This document shows positions 47,975-57,239 of a stretch of DNA of 64,000 nucleotides, piece after piece (position 1 is the first letter of the stretch; each line of letters opens with the position of its first letter). The stretch lies in assembly GCF_018205975.1 (NCBI RefSeq), contig NZ_CP073577.1, positions 3,162,001 to 3,226,000 on the forward strand, written 5' to 3'. Under the pieces are notes generated by a model. The model was not told where the DNA came from. It was given only the letters and a program-made list of their open reading frames with translations, and made no database searches. This stretch comes from Erythrobacter sp. JK5. Its GTDB lineage: Bacteria > Pseudomonadota > Alphaproteobacteria > Sphingomonadales > Sphingomonadaceae. A program made the translations under genes and the position numbers.

Positions 47975-48880
47975 CTATTGGCGCGAGGGTTTGTCCACGC
48001 TCGCCGGCGGCTTGCGCGTGGCGATCCAGCACCCGGTTACGATCAGCGCGGTCCCGGCGATCGTCGGTGCCGTAACGGCTTCGCGGAAGAACAGCCAGCC
48101 GAACAGGCTGGCCCACAGGAATGCGGAATACTCGATCGGGACCAGTGCCTGCGCTTCCTCGCGCGCATAGGCCCAGGCCAGCGCCATCGCCGCTGTGACC
48201 GTCAGGCCGGCGCCGATCGTGATCGACCCGAGCGGCTCGAGCGCGGGTGTAACCCAGAAGAACGGAGCGAACAGCAACAGCACCAGCCCGCCGATGCCGC
48301 TGTGAAAGGTCGCCACCTCGAGCGGCCCGGCGACCTGCGACTGGCGCCGGATAACCACGAAATTGTAGGCGTAGAGCAGCGCTGAAAAGATCAGTGAGGC
48401 GAGCCCCAGCAGCACGTCCGGCGACAGATCGCTGCGCCCCAGACGGCCGCCGACGATCACCAGCGTTCCGGCAAGGCCCAGCACGCTGGCGAACACCGCC
48501 TGCCGCCGGATTTGCTCGCCGAGCAGGACCCGCGCGAAGTAGAGCGCGATCAGCGGCGCGATGAAGCTGATCGCGATCGCTTCGGCAATCGGCAGCCTGG
48601 TCAGCGCAAAGAAGAAGCTCAGCGCCATGAAGGCCGAAATGATCCCGCGCTCGATATGCAGCTTGAGCGCCGGTGGTGACGGCCAGCGCCATCCACGAGC
48701 CAGCCAGAACGGCGCGATCATCGCGGCGCCGATCAGGCTGCGCAACAGCGTCGCGGTGTAGACGCCCGCAACCAGCGCCGCGCTTTTCATCACCGCATCC
48801 ATCAACGACAGCGCCGCCACCGCTGCGAAAGTCGCCGCGAAGGGTATCAGGCGATGAGAGACGGCAGCGGGCGATGACAT
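47975..48880 (-). CDS. EamA/DMT superfamily transporter
   Basis: 301 residues with ten membrane segments in two EamA repeats; the first opens PFAATFAAVAALSLMDAVMK and the second begins near LLGLASLIFSALLYAYNFVV. Substrate unknown; relatives export amino acids, metabolites or nucleotide precursors. GTG 48889 and ATG 48880 are both possible; the ATG is used. The last gene of its strand before acnA. Confidence 0.88.
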   Translation of the reverse strand: MSSPAAVSHRLIPFAATFAAVAALSLMDAVMKSAALVAGVYTATLLRSLIGAAMIAPFWLARGWRWPSPPALKLHIERGIISAFMALSFFFALTRLPIAEAIAISFIAPLIALYFARVLLGEQIRRQAVFASVLGLAGTLVIVGGRLGRSDLSPDVLLGLASLIFSALLYAYNFVVIRRQSQVAGPLEVATFHSGIGGLVLLLFAPFFWVTPALEPLGSITIGAGLTVTAAMALAWAYAREEAQALVPIEYSAFLWASLFGWLFFREAVTAPTIAGTALIVTGCWIATRKPPASVDKPSRQ

Positions 48881-49054
48881 GGCAAGCACGCCCTAGTTGC
48901 GCGCGCCGGCCCGGTCACCTGTTTCCCGATACGCACCTGTGGGGATTCATCGCCGCGAAAGCACATTCGGTTGATAGATATCGCGATTGCGGGGTATGCT
49001 CACCGCGACAGGCATGCGCTCCGGGCGCACAAGATAGGGTTGTTTGAGGCAGAT

Positions 49055-50419
49055 ATGCGTAGCTGGTTGAGTATTTTGGTTGGTGGCACGGCAATGGCGG
49101 CGATTGCGACGGGAGGAGCACTCGCGCAGGACGAATCGCCATCGCAACCGGCGCAGAGCGAGGATTCGTCTTCGTTCGATGAAGCATTTCCGGAAATGGT
49201 TTCTGGCGAAGTGGTACAGGGCGATCTCGCCCCTCCCGGGCCGCTGGTGCAACCGTGGTCGATCGCCAGCGCGACCGCGTTGATCGCCGTCATCGAAAAG
49301 ATCGATGCCGAAGGCCTCGACCCCAAGGATTACGACTTGCAGGCGCTCAAGGTGGCGCTCGCCTCGGGCCCGTCGGAGGAGCTCGACAAGCTTGCTTCGA
49401 AGAATTTCGTGTGGCTGGTCGAGGATCTGCGCGACGGGCGCACCCCGATGGATGCGCGCGAGCAGTGGTTCGTGGTCGATCCCGACCGCGACCGGTTTCG
49501 CACCGCCGATCTGCTTGCGCAAGCGCTTGAAAGCGGGGATGTCGCGGGTACCCTGGCGACGCTCAACCCCACCCATCCGGATTATGCGCGGCTCAAGCGG
49601 GAGCTTGCCAAGACGCCGGCTGGCCAGACGGCGAAGCGCAAGCTGATCCGCGCCAACATGGATCGCTGGCGCTGGCTCGCGCGCGATCTCGGCACACAAT
49701 ACCTGATCACCAATGTTCCCGAATACCAGCTGCGGCTGACCGTCGGCGACAAGATCATCAGCACCTATCGCACGATCGTCGGCAAGCCGGGGCGCACCGC
49801 GACCCCGCAGCTGGCTGAAAAGATCGAAGGCGTGGTGTTCAACCCGACCTGGACAGTGCCGCAATCGATCGTGAAGGGCGAAGGGCTCGGCGCGAAAGTG
49901 CTCGGCAACCCCGCCTGGGCGAAGCGCAACGGCTATGTCGCGACACGCGGCGCGAACGGCTGGATCACGGTGGTACAGCAGCCCGGCCCCGGCAACTCGC
50001 TGGGCCGGATGAAGCTGGAAATGCCCAATGCGCACGCGATCTTCTTCCACGACACGCCATCGCGCCACCTGTTCGCAAATGACGACCGCGCGCTGAGCCA
50101 CGGCTGCATCCGCACCGAGCGGGCGCTCGAACTGGCGATCACCATGGCGATCCTGGGTCGCGGCGCGACCAAAGACGAAGCTGTCGAAATCGCCACCTCG
50201 GGCAAGTACACCAAGGTGCCGATCGAGAAGGAAATGCCCGCCTACATCACCTATTTCACCATGGCGTCTGACATCAACGGCGAGATGCAGACCTTCAAGG
50301 ACATCTACGGTCGCGACGCGCCGGTGCTGGCGAGCCTCGACAAGCCGCGCGTCCAGAACCGCAGCAACGTGATCGACGACGAGGTAATCGTGATCGAGGA
50401 CGATTTGCAGGACAGCTGA
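49055..50419 (+). CDS. L,D-transpeptidase, YcbB-like
   Basis: Cross-links peptidoglycan 3-3 bonds or links lipoproteins, using a catalytic Cys. The 454-residue protein has a signal peptide (ILVGGTAMAAIATGGALAQ), an N-terminal scaffold rich in SGEVVQ and LVQPW, and a YkuD catalytic domain from about 245. The active site is ALSHGCIRTERALELA with Cys in SHGCIR; the upstream His is in IFFHDTPSRHLF. It is longer than simple YkuD enzymes and shares the RxNMDRWRWLARDLG region (RANMDRWRWLARDLG) with YcbB. ATG 49055 follows GAGG. Confidence 0.93.
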   Translation: MRSWLSILVGGTAMAAIATGGALAQDESPSQPAQSEDSSSFDEAFPEMVSGEVVQGDLAPPGPLVQPWSIASATALIAVIEKIDAEGLDPKDYDLQALKVALASGPSEELDKLASKNFVWLVEDLRDGRTPMDAREQWFVVDPDRDRFRTADLLAQALESGDVAGTLATLNPTHPDYARLKRELAKTPAGQTAKRKLIRANMDRWRWLARDLGTQYLITNVPEYQLRLTVGDKIISTYRTIVGKPGRTATPQLAEKIEGVVFNPTWTVPQSIVKGEGLGAKVLGNPAWAKRNGYVATRGANGWITVVQQPGPGNSLGRMKLEMPNAHAIFFHDTPSRHLFANDDRALSHGCIRTERALELAITMAILGRGATKDEAVEIATSGKYTKVPIEKEMPAYITYFTMASDINGEMQTFKDIYGRDAPVLASLDKPRVQNRSNVIDDEVIVIEDDLQDS

Positions 50420-50425
50420 CGAGAG

Positions 50426-50923
50426 CTAGTCGCGGCGGCTGAGTTCACGGGCGACCACGACCGAGCGGCGGTAGAGGAGCCCGGCGGGGATCGCATAGGC
50501 GAGCGTCGCGGCGATGCCGTACCAGCTTTCGATCTGGCCGAGATCGAACCCGCTGCCCGTCAGAATCGCAGCGGCGAGACCCCCGGCAAGGAGCGCGGCA
50601 ACCAACGCGATTGCCAGCCCGACCGGTCGCTCGATCCGCTCACCGAGCAGCATCGCCAGCGGCGCGCCGATCACTGCAATGTAGAACGCGCAGAATACCG
50701 TACCGATCAGCGTTCCGAGAAACATGACCAGAAAGACGAACATGATCCCGCCCGCTGCCGCCATCACGGTTGGTTCAAACAGCTCGATCGCGAAAACGAC
50801 CGCCAGATAGGCAAGGATGAGCAGCGACCCGACGACCGCCGCCTGAAAACTGGCAGGCAGGATCGCGCGAAGGGGCGATCCGATGCTGAATTCGAACCCG
50901 GCAGCGGATGCCCGGTACCGCAC
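50426..50923 (-). CDS. Four-helix membrane protein, unknown function
   Basis: 165 residues with four membrane segments, including VVGSLLILAYLAVVFAIEL, GGIMFVFLVMFLGTLIGTVF, LAIALVAALLAGGLAAAIL and a short final one. No family recognised. It starts with GTG 50923, 3 bp after the stop of the second L,D-transpeptidase gene, so the two are probably co-transcribed. Confidence 0.7.
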   Translation of the reverse strand: MRYRASAAGFEFSIGSPLRAILPASFQAAVVGSLLILAYLAVVFAIELFEPTVMAAAGGIMFVFLVMFLGTLIGTVFCAFYIAVIGAPLAMLLGERIERPVGLAIALVAALLAGGLAAAILTGSGFDLGQIESWYGIAATLAYAIPAGLLYRRSVVVARELSRRD

Positions 50924-50926
50924 GCT

Positions 50927-51625
50927 TTAGAACGATCCCGGCGCGTAACGTTGCAGGTCGCTTGGTTGCTCCGGCTGGAGCGGCTCGAGATTCATCGGCT
51001 GCAGCGAGCCGTCGTCCTGAAGGCCGAGACTGTCGGCGAACAGCAGGCGTCCGCCCGACAGGTTGAGCAGCGCGATGCGGAATTGCTCTTCGCCTAGCGC
51101 AAAACACCCATTGGAACGCCCAAGCCGGCCCCAGCGCTCGATATGCGAGGGTTCGGCATAGTTGGCGCGGTGCATGACAATGTAGCGGCGCAGCGCAGCC
51201 TCGTTGGTGGGATCGAGTCCGCCCAATCGCACCGAGGTGCCGTAGCGACCCTGATACCATTCCCACGTGACATAGGCACCCCGGCTGGTCGCGTTGGAGC
51301 CTTCGACGTTGGAATAGCGATTGAGCCAGCCGTCATGCTCCGGGTCCGAGCCGGTGCCGTGACTGACGTGGTAGCTCTGCACTTCCTCGCGATCGAGATT
51401 GACGAAGTGGAACCGGCGGGTGGCCGAATGGACGCCGAAATCGGCAATCCCCACAATGTCCTTTTTCCAGATCACGTTCCCGGCGCGGTCGAGCTCGCGC
51501 TTGGCGATATCGAACAGCGCGCGATCGCGCGGCGTGCCCTTGCGAGGGGAAGCCGCGACGCCAGCGGGCAGCGACAATGCTGCTCCTGCCGCAAGGCTGC
51601 CTTTCAAGAGATCGCGCCGGTTCAT
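50927..51625 (-). CDS. Murein L,D-transpeptidase catalytic domain protein (YkuD_2 type)
   Basis: 232 residues. The N-terminus MNRRDLLKGSLAAGAALSLP has a twin-Arg-like start and hydrophobic segment, so export may be by Tat. The catalytic domain shows FHFVNLDREEVQSYHVSHGTG (core VNLDREEVQSYHVSHGTG), YIVMHRANYAE and the active-site GRSNGCFALGEE with Cys in SNGC. This is the YkuD_2 subgroup, distinct from the YcbB-type enzyme 0.5 kb away. Substrate not known. Confidence 0.9.
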   Translation of the reverse strand: MNRRDLLKGSLAAGAALSLPAGVAASPRKGTPRDRALFDIAKRELDRAGNVIWKKDIVGIADFGVHSATRRFHFVNLDREEVQSYHVSHGTGSDPEHDGWLNRYSNVEGSNATSRGAYVTWEWYQGRYGTSVRLGGLDPTNEAALRRYIVMHRANYAEPSHIERWGRLGRSNGCFALGEEQFRIALLNLSGGRLLFADSLGLQDDGSLQPMNLEPLQPEQPSDLQRYAPGSF

Positions 51626-51720
51626 ATCGCTAAGACTAATATAGGGTTCGTAACGTTCCAGTGAACGGAAATTTGCCAGAATTCCCGGAATGACGCAACG
51701 TCGGGGCGGTTCGTCGCAGA

Positions 51721-53172
51721 CTAGGCCGCGCCTTCGTGGATCGCTTTCGCCTTCATGCCGAGCCTGATCACGCCGGGCATGTTCGCGCGGATCGTTTCGC
51801 CGATCTGGGCGAGACCGGCGAGCCGCGGATCGCCTTCGCGCATCATCTTGGCGATTGCCGGTCCGGTCGGGTGGAGACGGCTTCGAGCATTGAATTCATT
51901 GGTTTTCGGGTTGTTCGACAGGATGCCGGTGCTCATCAGGTTGGCCATCACCGCGTAAGGATATGTGTCGGTCGAATCCGTCAGCGGCGCAGGCGGGCAC
52001 AGCGCGTTCTTTTCCGCGTCGGTCTCGAAATTCGCTTCGAGAAACGCCGCGAGCGCGGCGCTGTAGGGGACGAAGGGCGTCTGCGCGAGCTGGGGCGTGA
52101 TCCGGTCTCCGTCGAAGAACGGGCGCTGGTTCTGGCGCGCCTCGAACGGCACCGCGGTCGCGGTGCAATCGATGAACAGGGTGTTTTGAGGCACTTCGAC
52201 CGCTTCGTTGCGGAAATGGATCGTGCCGGGCTCGATCCGGACGACATGGCCCTGGCGATGAACGGCAGCGATCGAACGCAGCATGGCCACTTCCGCTTCG
52301 GAAATAACCGCGAAATGGAACATCTTGGGCGTGACCTGCTCGTCGATCCGCAGCATGACGCCGCGCTCGCCCAATTTCGCCATCATTTCGTCGCCGGTTT
52401 CCGATTCATTGGCGGCTTCGACCAGTGCGGTCTGGAATTCCATCAGCCCCTCGATCCGAGCATGCGCGGGCTGCAGCAGCGTGCGGTTGAACATCCATGA
52501 ATCGCGCGGGCGGACCCAGCCGATCTTGTCCGCCGGAACGCCCGATTCGAGCAGCCACACCGCACTGTCCATCGCGGTCTTGCCGCCGCCGATCACCACA
52601 TAGTGGTCGGGCAAATCCGCGCCGTGCTTCCACAGGCCGGGCAGGTCGCCGGGGATCGCGAACCGCGTGCCCTCGGCGATGTCGAAAGCGGGCTTGTGCG
52701 TCGCGGGGACCGAAGTCTGGAACCAGGTGCCGTCCACCAGCTTGCGCCGGACCTTCACGCTGTGCTCTTCGCCCGACAGGATGCCCCTGAAGCGATGTTC
52801 CCCATTCTCCCTGCCAAGATATTCGCTGAGCGGATGGTAGTCGACGCGGTCGGTCTGCAGCAGCCGTTCGTTCATCAGCTTGCCGTAATAGGCAAGGATC
52901 TCGGCATGCTTTGCGAGCGGATACATGCCCTTGTTGTGACCGATCGTGTCGACGGTATCCGGGCAGAGCTCGATAGAATTGACCCCGTAGGTCGCGCTCG
53001 GCTGGTGCAGGGTCACGAAGGAGTAGGCGTCGTTCCAGTGCCCGCCGGGCTTGGCATGCTTGTCGACAATGGTGATGCTGCAATCGGGGTCCTCGTCGAT
53101 CAGCGTATCCGCGAAAGCGAGACCGACAGCTCCCGCACCGATGATCAGGTAGTCGGTTTCGTGCTCGGACAT
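51721..53172 (-). CDS. FAD/NAD(P)-binding flavoprotein, monooxygenase-like
   Basis: 483 residues. The N-terminal FAD site is YLIIGAGAVGLAFADTLI, followed by KPGGHWNDAYSFVTLHQPSA, which is typical of flavin monooxygenases that keep the substrate near the isoalloxazine. A second nucleotide site is YVVIGGGKTAMDSAVWLLESG. The C-terminal part contains IDCTATAVPF. Probably an NAD(P)H-dependent flavoprotein; reaction and substrate are unknown. It is divergent from a small exported protein. Confidence 0.88.
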   Translation of the reverse strand: MSEHETDYLIIGAGAVGLAFADTLIDEDPDCSITIVDKHAKPGGHWNDAYSFVTLHQPSATYGVNSIELCPDTVDTIGHNKGMYPLAKHAEILAYYGKLMNERLLQTDRVDYHPLSEYLGRENGEHRFRGILSGEEHSVKVRRKLVDGTWFQTSVPATHKPAFDIAEGTRFAIPGDLPGLWKHGADLPDHYVVIGGGKTAMDSAVWLLESGVPADKIGWVRPRDSWMFNRTLLQPAHARIEGLMEFQTALVEAANESETGDEMMAKLGERGVMLRIDEQVTPKMFHFAVISEAEVAMLRSIAAVHRQGHVVRIEPGTIHFRNEAVEVPQNTLFIDCTATAVPFEARQNQRPFFDGDRITPQLAQTPFVPYSAALAAFLEANFETDAEKNALCPPAPLTDSTDTYPYAVMANLMSTGILSNNPKTNEFNARSRLHPTGPAIAKMMREGDPRLAGLAQIGETIRANMPGVIRLGMKAKAIHEGAA

Positions 53173-53243
53173 GGATGCGCTATTCCTTTTTGCTCGCGGG
53201 ATCGATGAACGCCCGCGCGGATCGAATCGGAGGTAAGAAGGTC

Positions 53244-53729
53244 ATGGACCTATCACGCAAGCGGGCAATTTTCGCCAGCGTTTGTGGCGGGCTGCTGGCG
53301 ATTGCGGCCTCACCCGCGATCGGCGAGGATGCGTCATCGCCGACCACGGTGACGAGCGAACGCGATGCCGAGCGGCTGCGCACCGCGCAAGGGCTAACGC
53401 TGCAATGGATCGGTTGGGATCGACGCGGCAACGTGCACGTGGCGCGAGATCCGGACGGCGTCTGGCGGATCAACGGGACGCAGCGCGGCGACGGTGGCAG
53501 GCTCGCCGTCGATGGCACGATCACCGAAATCGGCGAGGATTATTTCCTGCTGGACGGTCGGATCGTTATTTCAGGCACACCCGATCGCGATCGGCTATGC
53601 GTCGAGGACAAGGTCTGGCGCTTCGCGGTCACGCAAGAGCGCGGCTATTATCGGCTGCGCGAATTCGAATGGTGCGATGGCCTTACCGATTATGTCGATA
53701 TCTACTTTGCGCCGCGCCTGAAGGGATGA
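53244..53729 (+). CDS. Exported protein of unknown function
   Basis: 161 residues with a signal peptide (RAIFASVCGGLLAIAASPAIG). The mature part is beta-rich with LQWIGWDRRGNVHVARDPDGVWRINGTQR-type text (core WDRRGNVHVARDPDGVW) and two Cys (DRLCVED, EWCDGL). No family recognised. ATG 53244 has AAGAAGG at three to nine bases. It lies 10 bp from the convergent protease gene. Confidence 0.75.
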   Translation: MDLSRKRAIFASVCGGLLAIAASPAIGEDASSPTTVTSERDAERLRTAQGLTLQWIGWDRRGNVHVARDPDGVWRINGTQRGDGGRLAVDGTITEIGEDYFLLDGRIVISGTPDRDRLCVEDKVWRFAVTQERGYYRLREFEWCDGLTDYVDIYFAPRLKG

Positions 53730-53739
53730 CTTTCGTGGC

Positions 53740-54261
53740 CTAGCGGCTGCTCATGATCATCCGGTCGTCGGCGATCTCTACCGCGCCGATCTGCGACAGG
53801 TAGGACTGGCCGAGCAGCGATACCCCGAGACCTTCGGGTATGATCACCGCCGAAACGTCGCGGCGAGTCATGCCGCCGATCTCGACCTCGTCGAGCCGGG
53901 TCGGAACGCCGAACACCGCGCCGTTGGCGCCCTGGCCGATATGGGTGACGTCGTCGTCGTCCCAGTACAGCCCGATTGCGGAAGCATCGCTGCCGGTCAG
54001 CGCAATCACGCTCGCTCCGGTATCGACCATCATCCGCACCGGCACTCCGTCGATCGTAGCCGAAGCGTAGAAATGCCCGTCGGACTGGCGCCGCAGCGTG
54101 TGGTCGCCAGCGAACCAGTCCGCGCTGGCGCTGGCACCCGAGGCCCCGGCTTGGGTCAAACCATCGCCCGCCGCGTCGTCCGCTTCCTCGTCGGACATCG
54201 GAACGACCAGCGCGACGAAGCCGAATACGGCAGCGGCAAAGATGAGCGTACGCCCGAGCAT
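53740..54261 (-). CDS. Retropepsin-like aspartic protease, clan AA
   Basis: 173 residues. An N-terminal membrane or signal segment (LIFAAAVFGFVALVVP) precedes a retroviral-type aspartic protease domain with catalytic MMVDTGASVIAL (DTGAS) and the flap region ATIDGVPVR; a C-terminal LLGQSYL helix corresponds to the TIGR02281 family. It is expected to act as a dimer in the periplasm. Substrate unknown. Confidence 0.9.
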   Translation of the reverse strand: MLGRTLIFAAAVFGFVALVVPMSDEEADDAAGDGLTQAGASGASASADWFAGDHTLRRQSDGHFYASATIDGVPVRMMVDTGASVIALTGSDASAIGLYWDDDDVTHIGQGANGAVFGVPTRLDEVEIGGMTRRDVSAVIIPEGLGVSLLGQSYLSQIGAVEIADDRMIMSSR

Positions 54262-54294
54262 GCCCGGTGCCTATACCTTCAACCTTAAGGCTCC

Positions 54295-55218
54295 CTAAAG
54301 GGCGGGTGAAATCGCCGAGAGGCGGGCGTTTTCTTCCGCCATCGCCAGCATCGAGCGCGCGTGACGCTGGGCGACTTCGCGCTGGTCATCGCCGTATCCG
54401 CCGCCGAGCGCAGAGGCGATCGGAAGGCCCCGCTTGCGGGCCTGCGCAACGACGAAGCGGTCGCGCGCGGCAAGGCCTTCATCGGTCAGCGCGAGCCGCC
54501 CCAGCTTGTCGTTGACATGCGGATCGACGCCGGCCTGATAGAGGACGAGGTCGGGCGCAAATCGCTCGACCACGCCGGGCAGGTGGCGGTCGAGCATCTC
54601 CATGAAGCCATCGTCGTCCAGCCCGTCCGGCAGATCGACATCGAGGCTGGAGCGCGCCTTGCGCACGGGGAAGTTCTTCTCCGCGTGGAGAGACAGGGTG
54701 AAGATGTCCTCGCGCCCGGCGGTGAGGCTGGCGGTGCCGTCGCCCTGGTGGACGTCGCAATCGACGATCAGGATGCGCCTGGCGTCGCCTTCGGCGATCA
54801 GGCGGTTCGAGGCGACCGCGAGATCGTTGAACACGCAATAGCCCGCGCCGGTATCGTGCAGCGCGTGGTGGCTCCCGGCGGCGGAGTTGGCAGCGTAGCC
54901 GTGGCGTTTCGCGAGCTGGGCCGCGAGCCACGTCCCGCCATTGGTGTGGCGCACACGGTCGCGGATACGCTCGGTCACCGGGAAGCCGATCCGCCGCTCC
55001 TTGTCGCGTGGGACGTCGGCGCGGAACACCTCGTCGACATAGTTCGGGCAATGCACCGCCTCGAGCCATTCGCGCGGCATCGGCTCGGGCGCATGCTCGG
55101 TGATGGGAGAGCCGCTCTCGCGCAGCGCCTCCATGACGAGGTAGTACTTGTCGAACTTGAAGGTCCCGCGCTCGGGGCGGGGAGCCATGTAATCGGCGTG
55201 ATGGACGACGTGAAGCAG
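54295..55218 (-). CDS. Histone deacetylase family protein (bacterial class IV-like)
   Basis: A zinc-dependent amidohydrolase that removes acetyl groups from polyamines, proteins or small molecules; 307 residues. Catalytic residues are in [21 protein letters not shown] (core [16 protein letters not shown]), [13 protein letters not shown] and [12 protein letters not shown], with zinc ligands D, H and D. The N-terminal strand [12 protein letters not shown] aligns with family starts, but no ATG, GTG or TTG precedes it; CTG 55218 fits the position and lies 9 bases after AAGG. A conservative alternative is ATG 55188, which would lose this strand. It follows the thioredoxin-like gene by 2 bp. Confidence 0.88.
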   Translation of the reverse strand: MLHVVHHADYMAPRPERGTFKFDKYYLVMEALRESGSPITEHAPEPMPREWLEAVHCPNYVDEVFRADVPRDKERRIGFPVTERIRDRVRHTNGGTWLAAQLAKRHGYAANSAAGSHHALHDTGAGYCVFNDLAVASNRLIAEGDARRILIVDCDVHQGDGTASLTAGREDIFTLSLHAEKNFPVRKARSSLDVDLPDGLDDDGFMEMLDRHLPGVVERFAPDLVLYQAGVDPHVNDKLGRLALTDEGLAARDRFVVAQARKRGLPIASALGGGYGDDQREVAQRHARSMLAMAEENARLSAISPAL

Positions 55219-55220
55219 GG

Positions 55221-55733
55221 TCAGACCGCCTTGTCCGACAGCATTGCAAGCTCGTCGTAAATCGCATCCTCCTCGCGGCTGGCCGCATCGCGCCATGTCG
55301 TGGCGGTTTCGGCGTTCACCAGCTTGCCATCGCCCGTCAGCACCAGAAGGTTGGGTGTGCCGGGCAGCTCCTTCAGCCCAAATCGCTGTGCGATGCCGAG
55401 ATTGTGCCCGTCGCCCCGCTGCGGCATGCCGATATTGACGAAGACCAGTTCGTATTCGCGCTCGATCAGCGCCGTGAACCGCTCGGTGCTCAACCAACCG
55501 GCAAGCGCCCGGCTGTCGTGGCACCAGTTGGCGCCCATCACCAGCAGCACGCGTTTGCCGTTCTCCGAAGCGCGGGCAAGCGCGGCGTCGACATCGGCTT
55601 CGGCGTCGTCCGACACGAGATAGGATTCTGCTTCCGGGTAATCGTGCGCGCCGCCTGCGACCTTTCCCGCTACGGTCGCACAGCCCGCAAGCAAGAGTGC
55701 CGCGAATACGCCAGACAACAGCGCCTTGATCAC
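55221..55733 (-). CDS. Thioredoxin-like lipoprotein with single-Cys active site
   Basis: 170 residues. The lipobox LLAGC marks a lipoprotein. The thioredoxin-fold part shows [16 protein letters not shown], where the usual CxxC is C-H-D-S, and the cis-proline in [10 protein letters not shown]. With only one active-site Cys it cannot act as a standard dithiol oxidoreductase. Role unknown. It starts with GTG 55733, overlapping the next gene by GTGA. Confidence 0.85.
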   Translation of the reverse strand: MIKALLSGVFAALLLAGCATVAGKVAGGAHDYPEAESYLVSDDAEADVDAALARASENGKRVLLVMGANWCHDSRALAGWLSTERFTALIEREYELVFVNIGMPQRGDGHNLGIAQRFGLKELPGTPNLLVLTGDGKLVNAETATTWRDAASREEDAIYDELAMLSDKAV

Positions 55734-56023
55734 TCGGCGATGGTCCCTTCGTCGATTTCCAGCCTGCCGACGCGAAGGCGGTCGATCCGGGCCTCGCGAA
55801 TGCGCAGCCTGCCGATCGTCAGGCGACCGATAGCCAGCGCGCCGATTGCGAGCGCGCCCAGTGCCAGCGCCCCGACAGCCAAGGCTCCGACTGCTGCCGC
55901 GCCACTCGAAACGGCACCTGTCGAGACACGTTTCAGCACCGGTCGATCGCTCTGCACCAGCAGCGCTTCATCGCCGTTCTCCGGCTTGGTCGCAATCACT
56001 GGCGAAGCGGTGTCGGTGATCAT
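55730..56023 (-). CDS. Small protein with pentapeptide-like periodic repeats
   Basis: 97 residues. From about residue 35 the sequence follows a five-residue rhythm without gaps, alternating small residues and Ile/Leu/Val ([45 protein letters not shown]). This is the periodicity of right-handed quadrilateral beta-helices (pentapeptide-repeat fold), but with Gly instead of the usual Asp/Asn; I cannot name a family. It starts 1 bp after the ispG stop and overlaps the thioredoxin gene, so it is part of that operon. Confidence 0.7.
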   Translation of the reverse strand: MITDTASPVIATKPENGDEALLVQSDRPVLKRVSTGAVSSGAAAVGALAVGALALGALAIGALAIGRLTIGRLRIREARIDRLRVGRLEIDEGTIAE

Positions 56024-56024
56024 G

Positions 56025-57179
56025 CTACTCTGCCGCCTCCGCGGCCCGCGCATGCGGATCGAATGCCACGGCCTCGCCCGCCTCGATCGCTGCGGCCTTC
56101 TCCTCGACCAGCTTGACGATGTGGTCGAGCATGTCCTCGTCCTCGATCGCGTGCGCCTTCAGGCCCGAGAGGTAGACCATGTGCTTGCCATTGCCGCCGC
56201 CGGTAAGGCCGATATCGGTCTCGCGCGCTTCGCCCGGCCCGTTGACCACGCAGCCGAGCACCGAAAGGCTCATCGGCGTCTTGATGTGCTCGAGCCGTTT
56301 CTCAAGCGTTTCGACTGTGCGGATCACGTCGAAGCCCTGTCGCGAGCAGCTGGGGCAGGACACCACGCGGACCCCGCGCGTGCGCAGGCCCAGTGCCTTG
56401 AGCATCTCATAGCCTACCTTGACCTCTTCCTCCGGCTCGGCGGAGAGCGAGACGCGGATCGTGTCGCCGATCCCGGCCCACAGCAGGCTGCCCATGCCGA
56501 TCGAGGACTTGACCGTCCCGCCGATCAGCCCGCCTGCCTCGGTGATGCCGAGATGCAGCGGGCAATCGACCGCGTCGGCCAGCCCGTGATAGGCGGCAAC
56601 CGCGAGGAATACGTCCGAGGCTTTCACCGCGACCTTGAATTCGTGAAAGTCGTGATCCTGCAGCAGCTTGATATGGTCGAGCGCGCTTTCGATCAGCGCT
56701 TCGGGGCAGGGCTCGCCGTACTTCTCGAGCAGGTCCTTTTCGAGCGAACCGGCGTTGACCCCGATCCGGATCGCGCAGCCATTGGCCTTGGCCGCACGCA
56801 CCACTTCGGCCACGCGGTCCGAGGAGCCGATATTGCCCGGATTGATGCGCAGGCATGCCGCGCCGCCATCGGCGGCCTCGAGTGCGCGCTTGTAGTGGAA
56901 GTGGATGTCGGCAACGACCGGGATGTTCGACGCGCGCGTGATCAGCGGGAAGGCGGCGGTCGCTTCCTCAGTCGGGCAGGAGACCCGGATGATGTCGCAG
57001 CCGACTTCTTCGCAGCGGCGGATCTGGTCGATCGTCGCGGCGGCATCCTCGGTCGGGGTGTTGGTCATGGTCTGCACCGTGATCGGCGCATCGCCGCCCA
57101 CCGGCACATTGCCGACCATGATCTGGCGGCATTGCCGCCGTTCGATATCGCGCCAGGGTCTTACGGACATGTGCCGCAT
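56025..57179 (-). CDS. ispG: 4-hydroxy-3-methylbut-2-en-1-yl diphosphate synthase IspG
   Basis: A 4Fe-4S enzyme of the MEP isoprenoid pathway that makes HMBPP from MEcPP. The 384-residue protein shows the TIM barrel ([32 protein letters not shown]) and the cluster domain with cysteines in [12 protein letters not shown] and [15 protein letters not shown] 57179 and ATG 57170 are both possible; GGGG precedes the first. First gene of the ispG operon on this strand; divergent from zntB. Confidence 0.97.
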   Translation of the reverse strand: MRHMSVRPWRDIERRQCRQIMVGNVPVGGDAPITVQTMTNTPTEDAAATIDQIRRCEEVGCDIIRVSCPTEEATAAFPLITRASNIPVVADIHFHYKRALEAADGGAACLRINPGNIGSSDRVAEVVRAAKANGCAIRIGVNAGSLEKDLLEKYGEPCPEALIESALDHIKLLQDHDFHEFKVAVKASDVFLAVAAYHGLADAVDCPLHLGITEAGGLIGGTVKSSIGMGSLLWAGIGDTIRVSLSAEPEEEVKVGYEMLKALGLRTRGVRVVSCPSCSRQGFDVIRTVETLEKRLEHIKTPMSLSVLGCVVNGPGEARETDIGLTGGGNGKHMVYLSGLKAHAIEDEDMLDHIVKLVEEKAAAIEAGEAVAFDPHARAAEAAE

Positions 57180-57239
57180 ATAGGCCCCGGCGCATCAAGG
57201 GGCAATGACACGGGCATCGGGTTGAGGCATGAAGCGCGG

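Noticed and set aside
55404..57239. N-terminal extension of ZntB (the frame is open for 600 codons upstream)
   Set aside because: The upstream frame is antisense to ispG and its neighbours; family similarity begins at about 57240.
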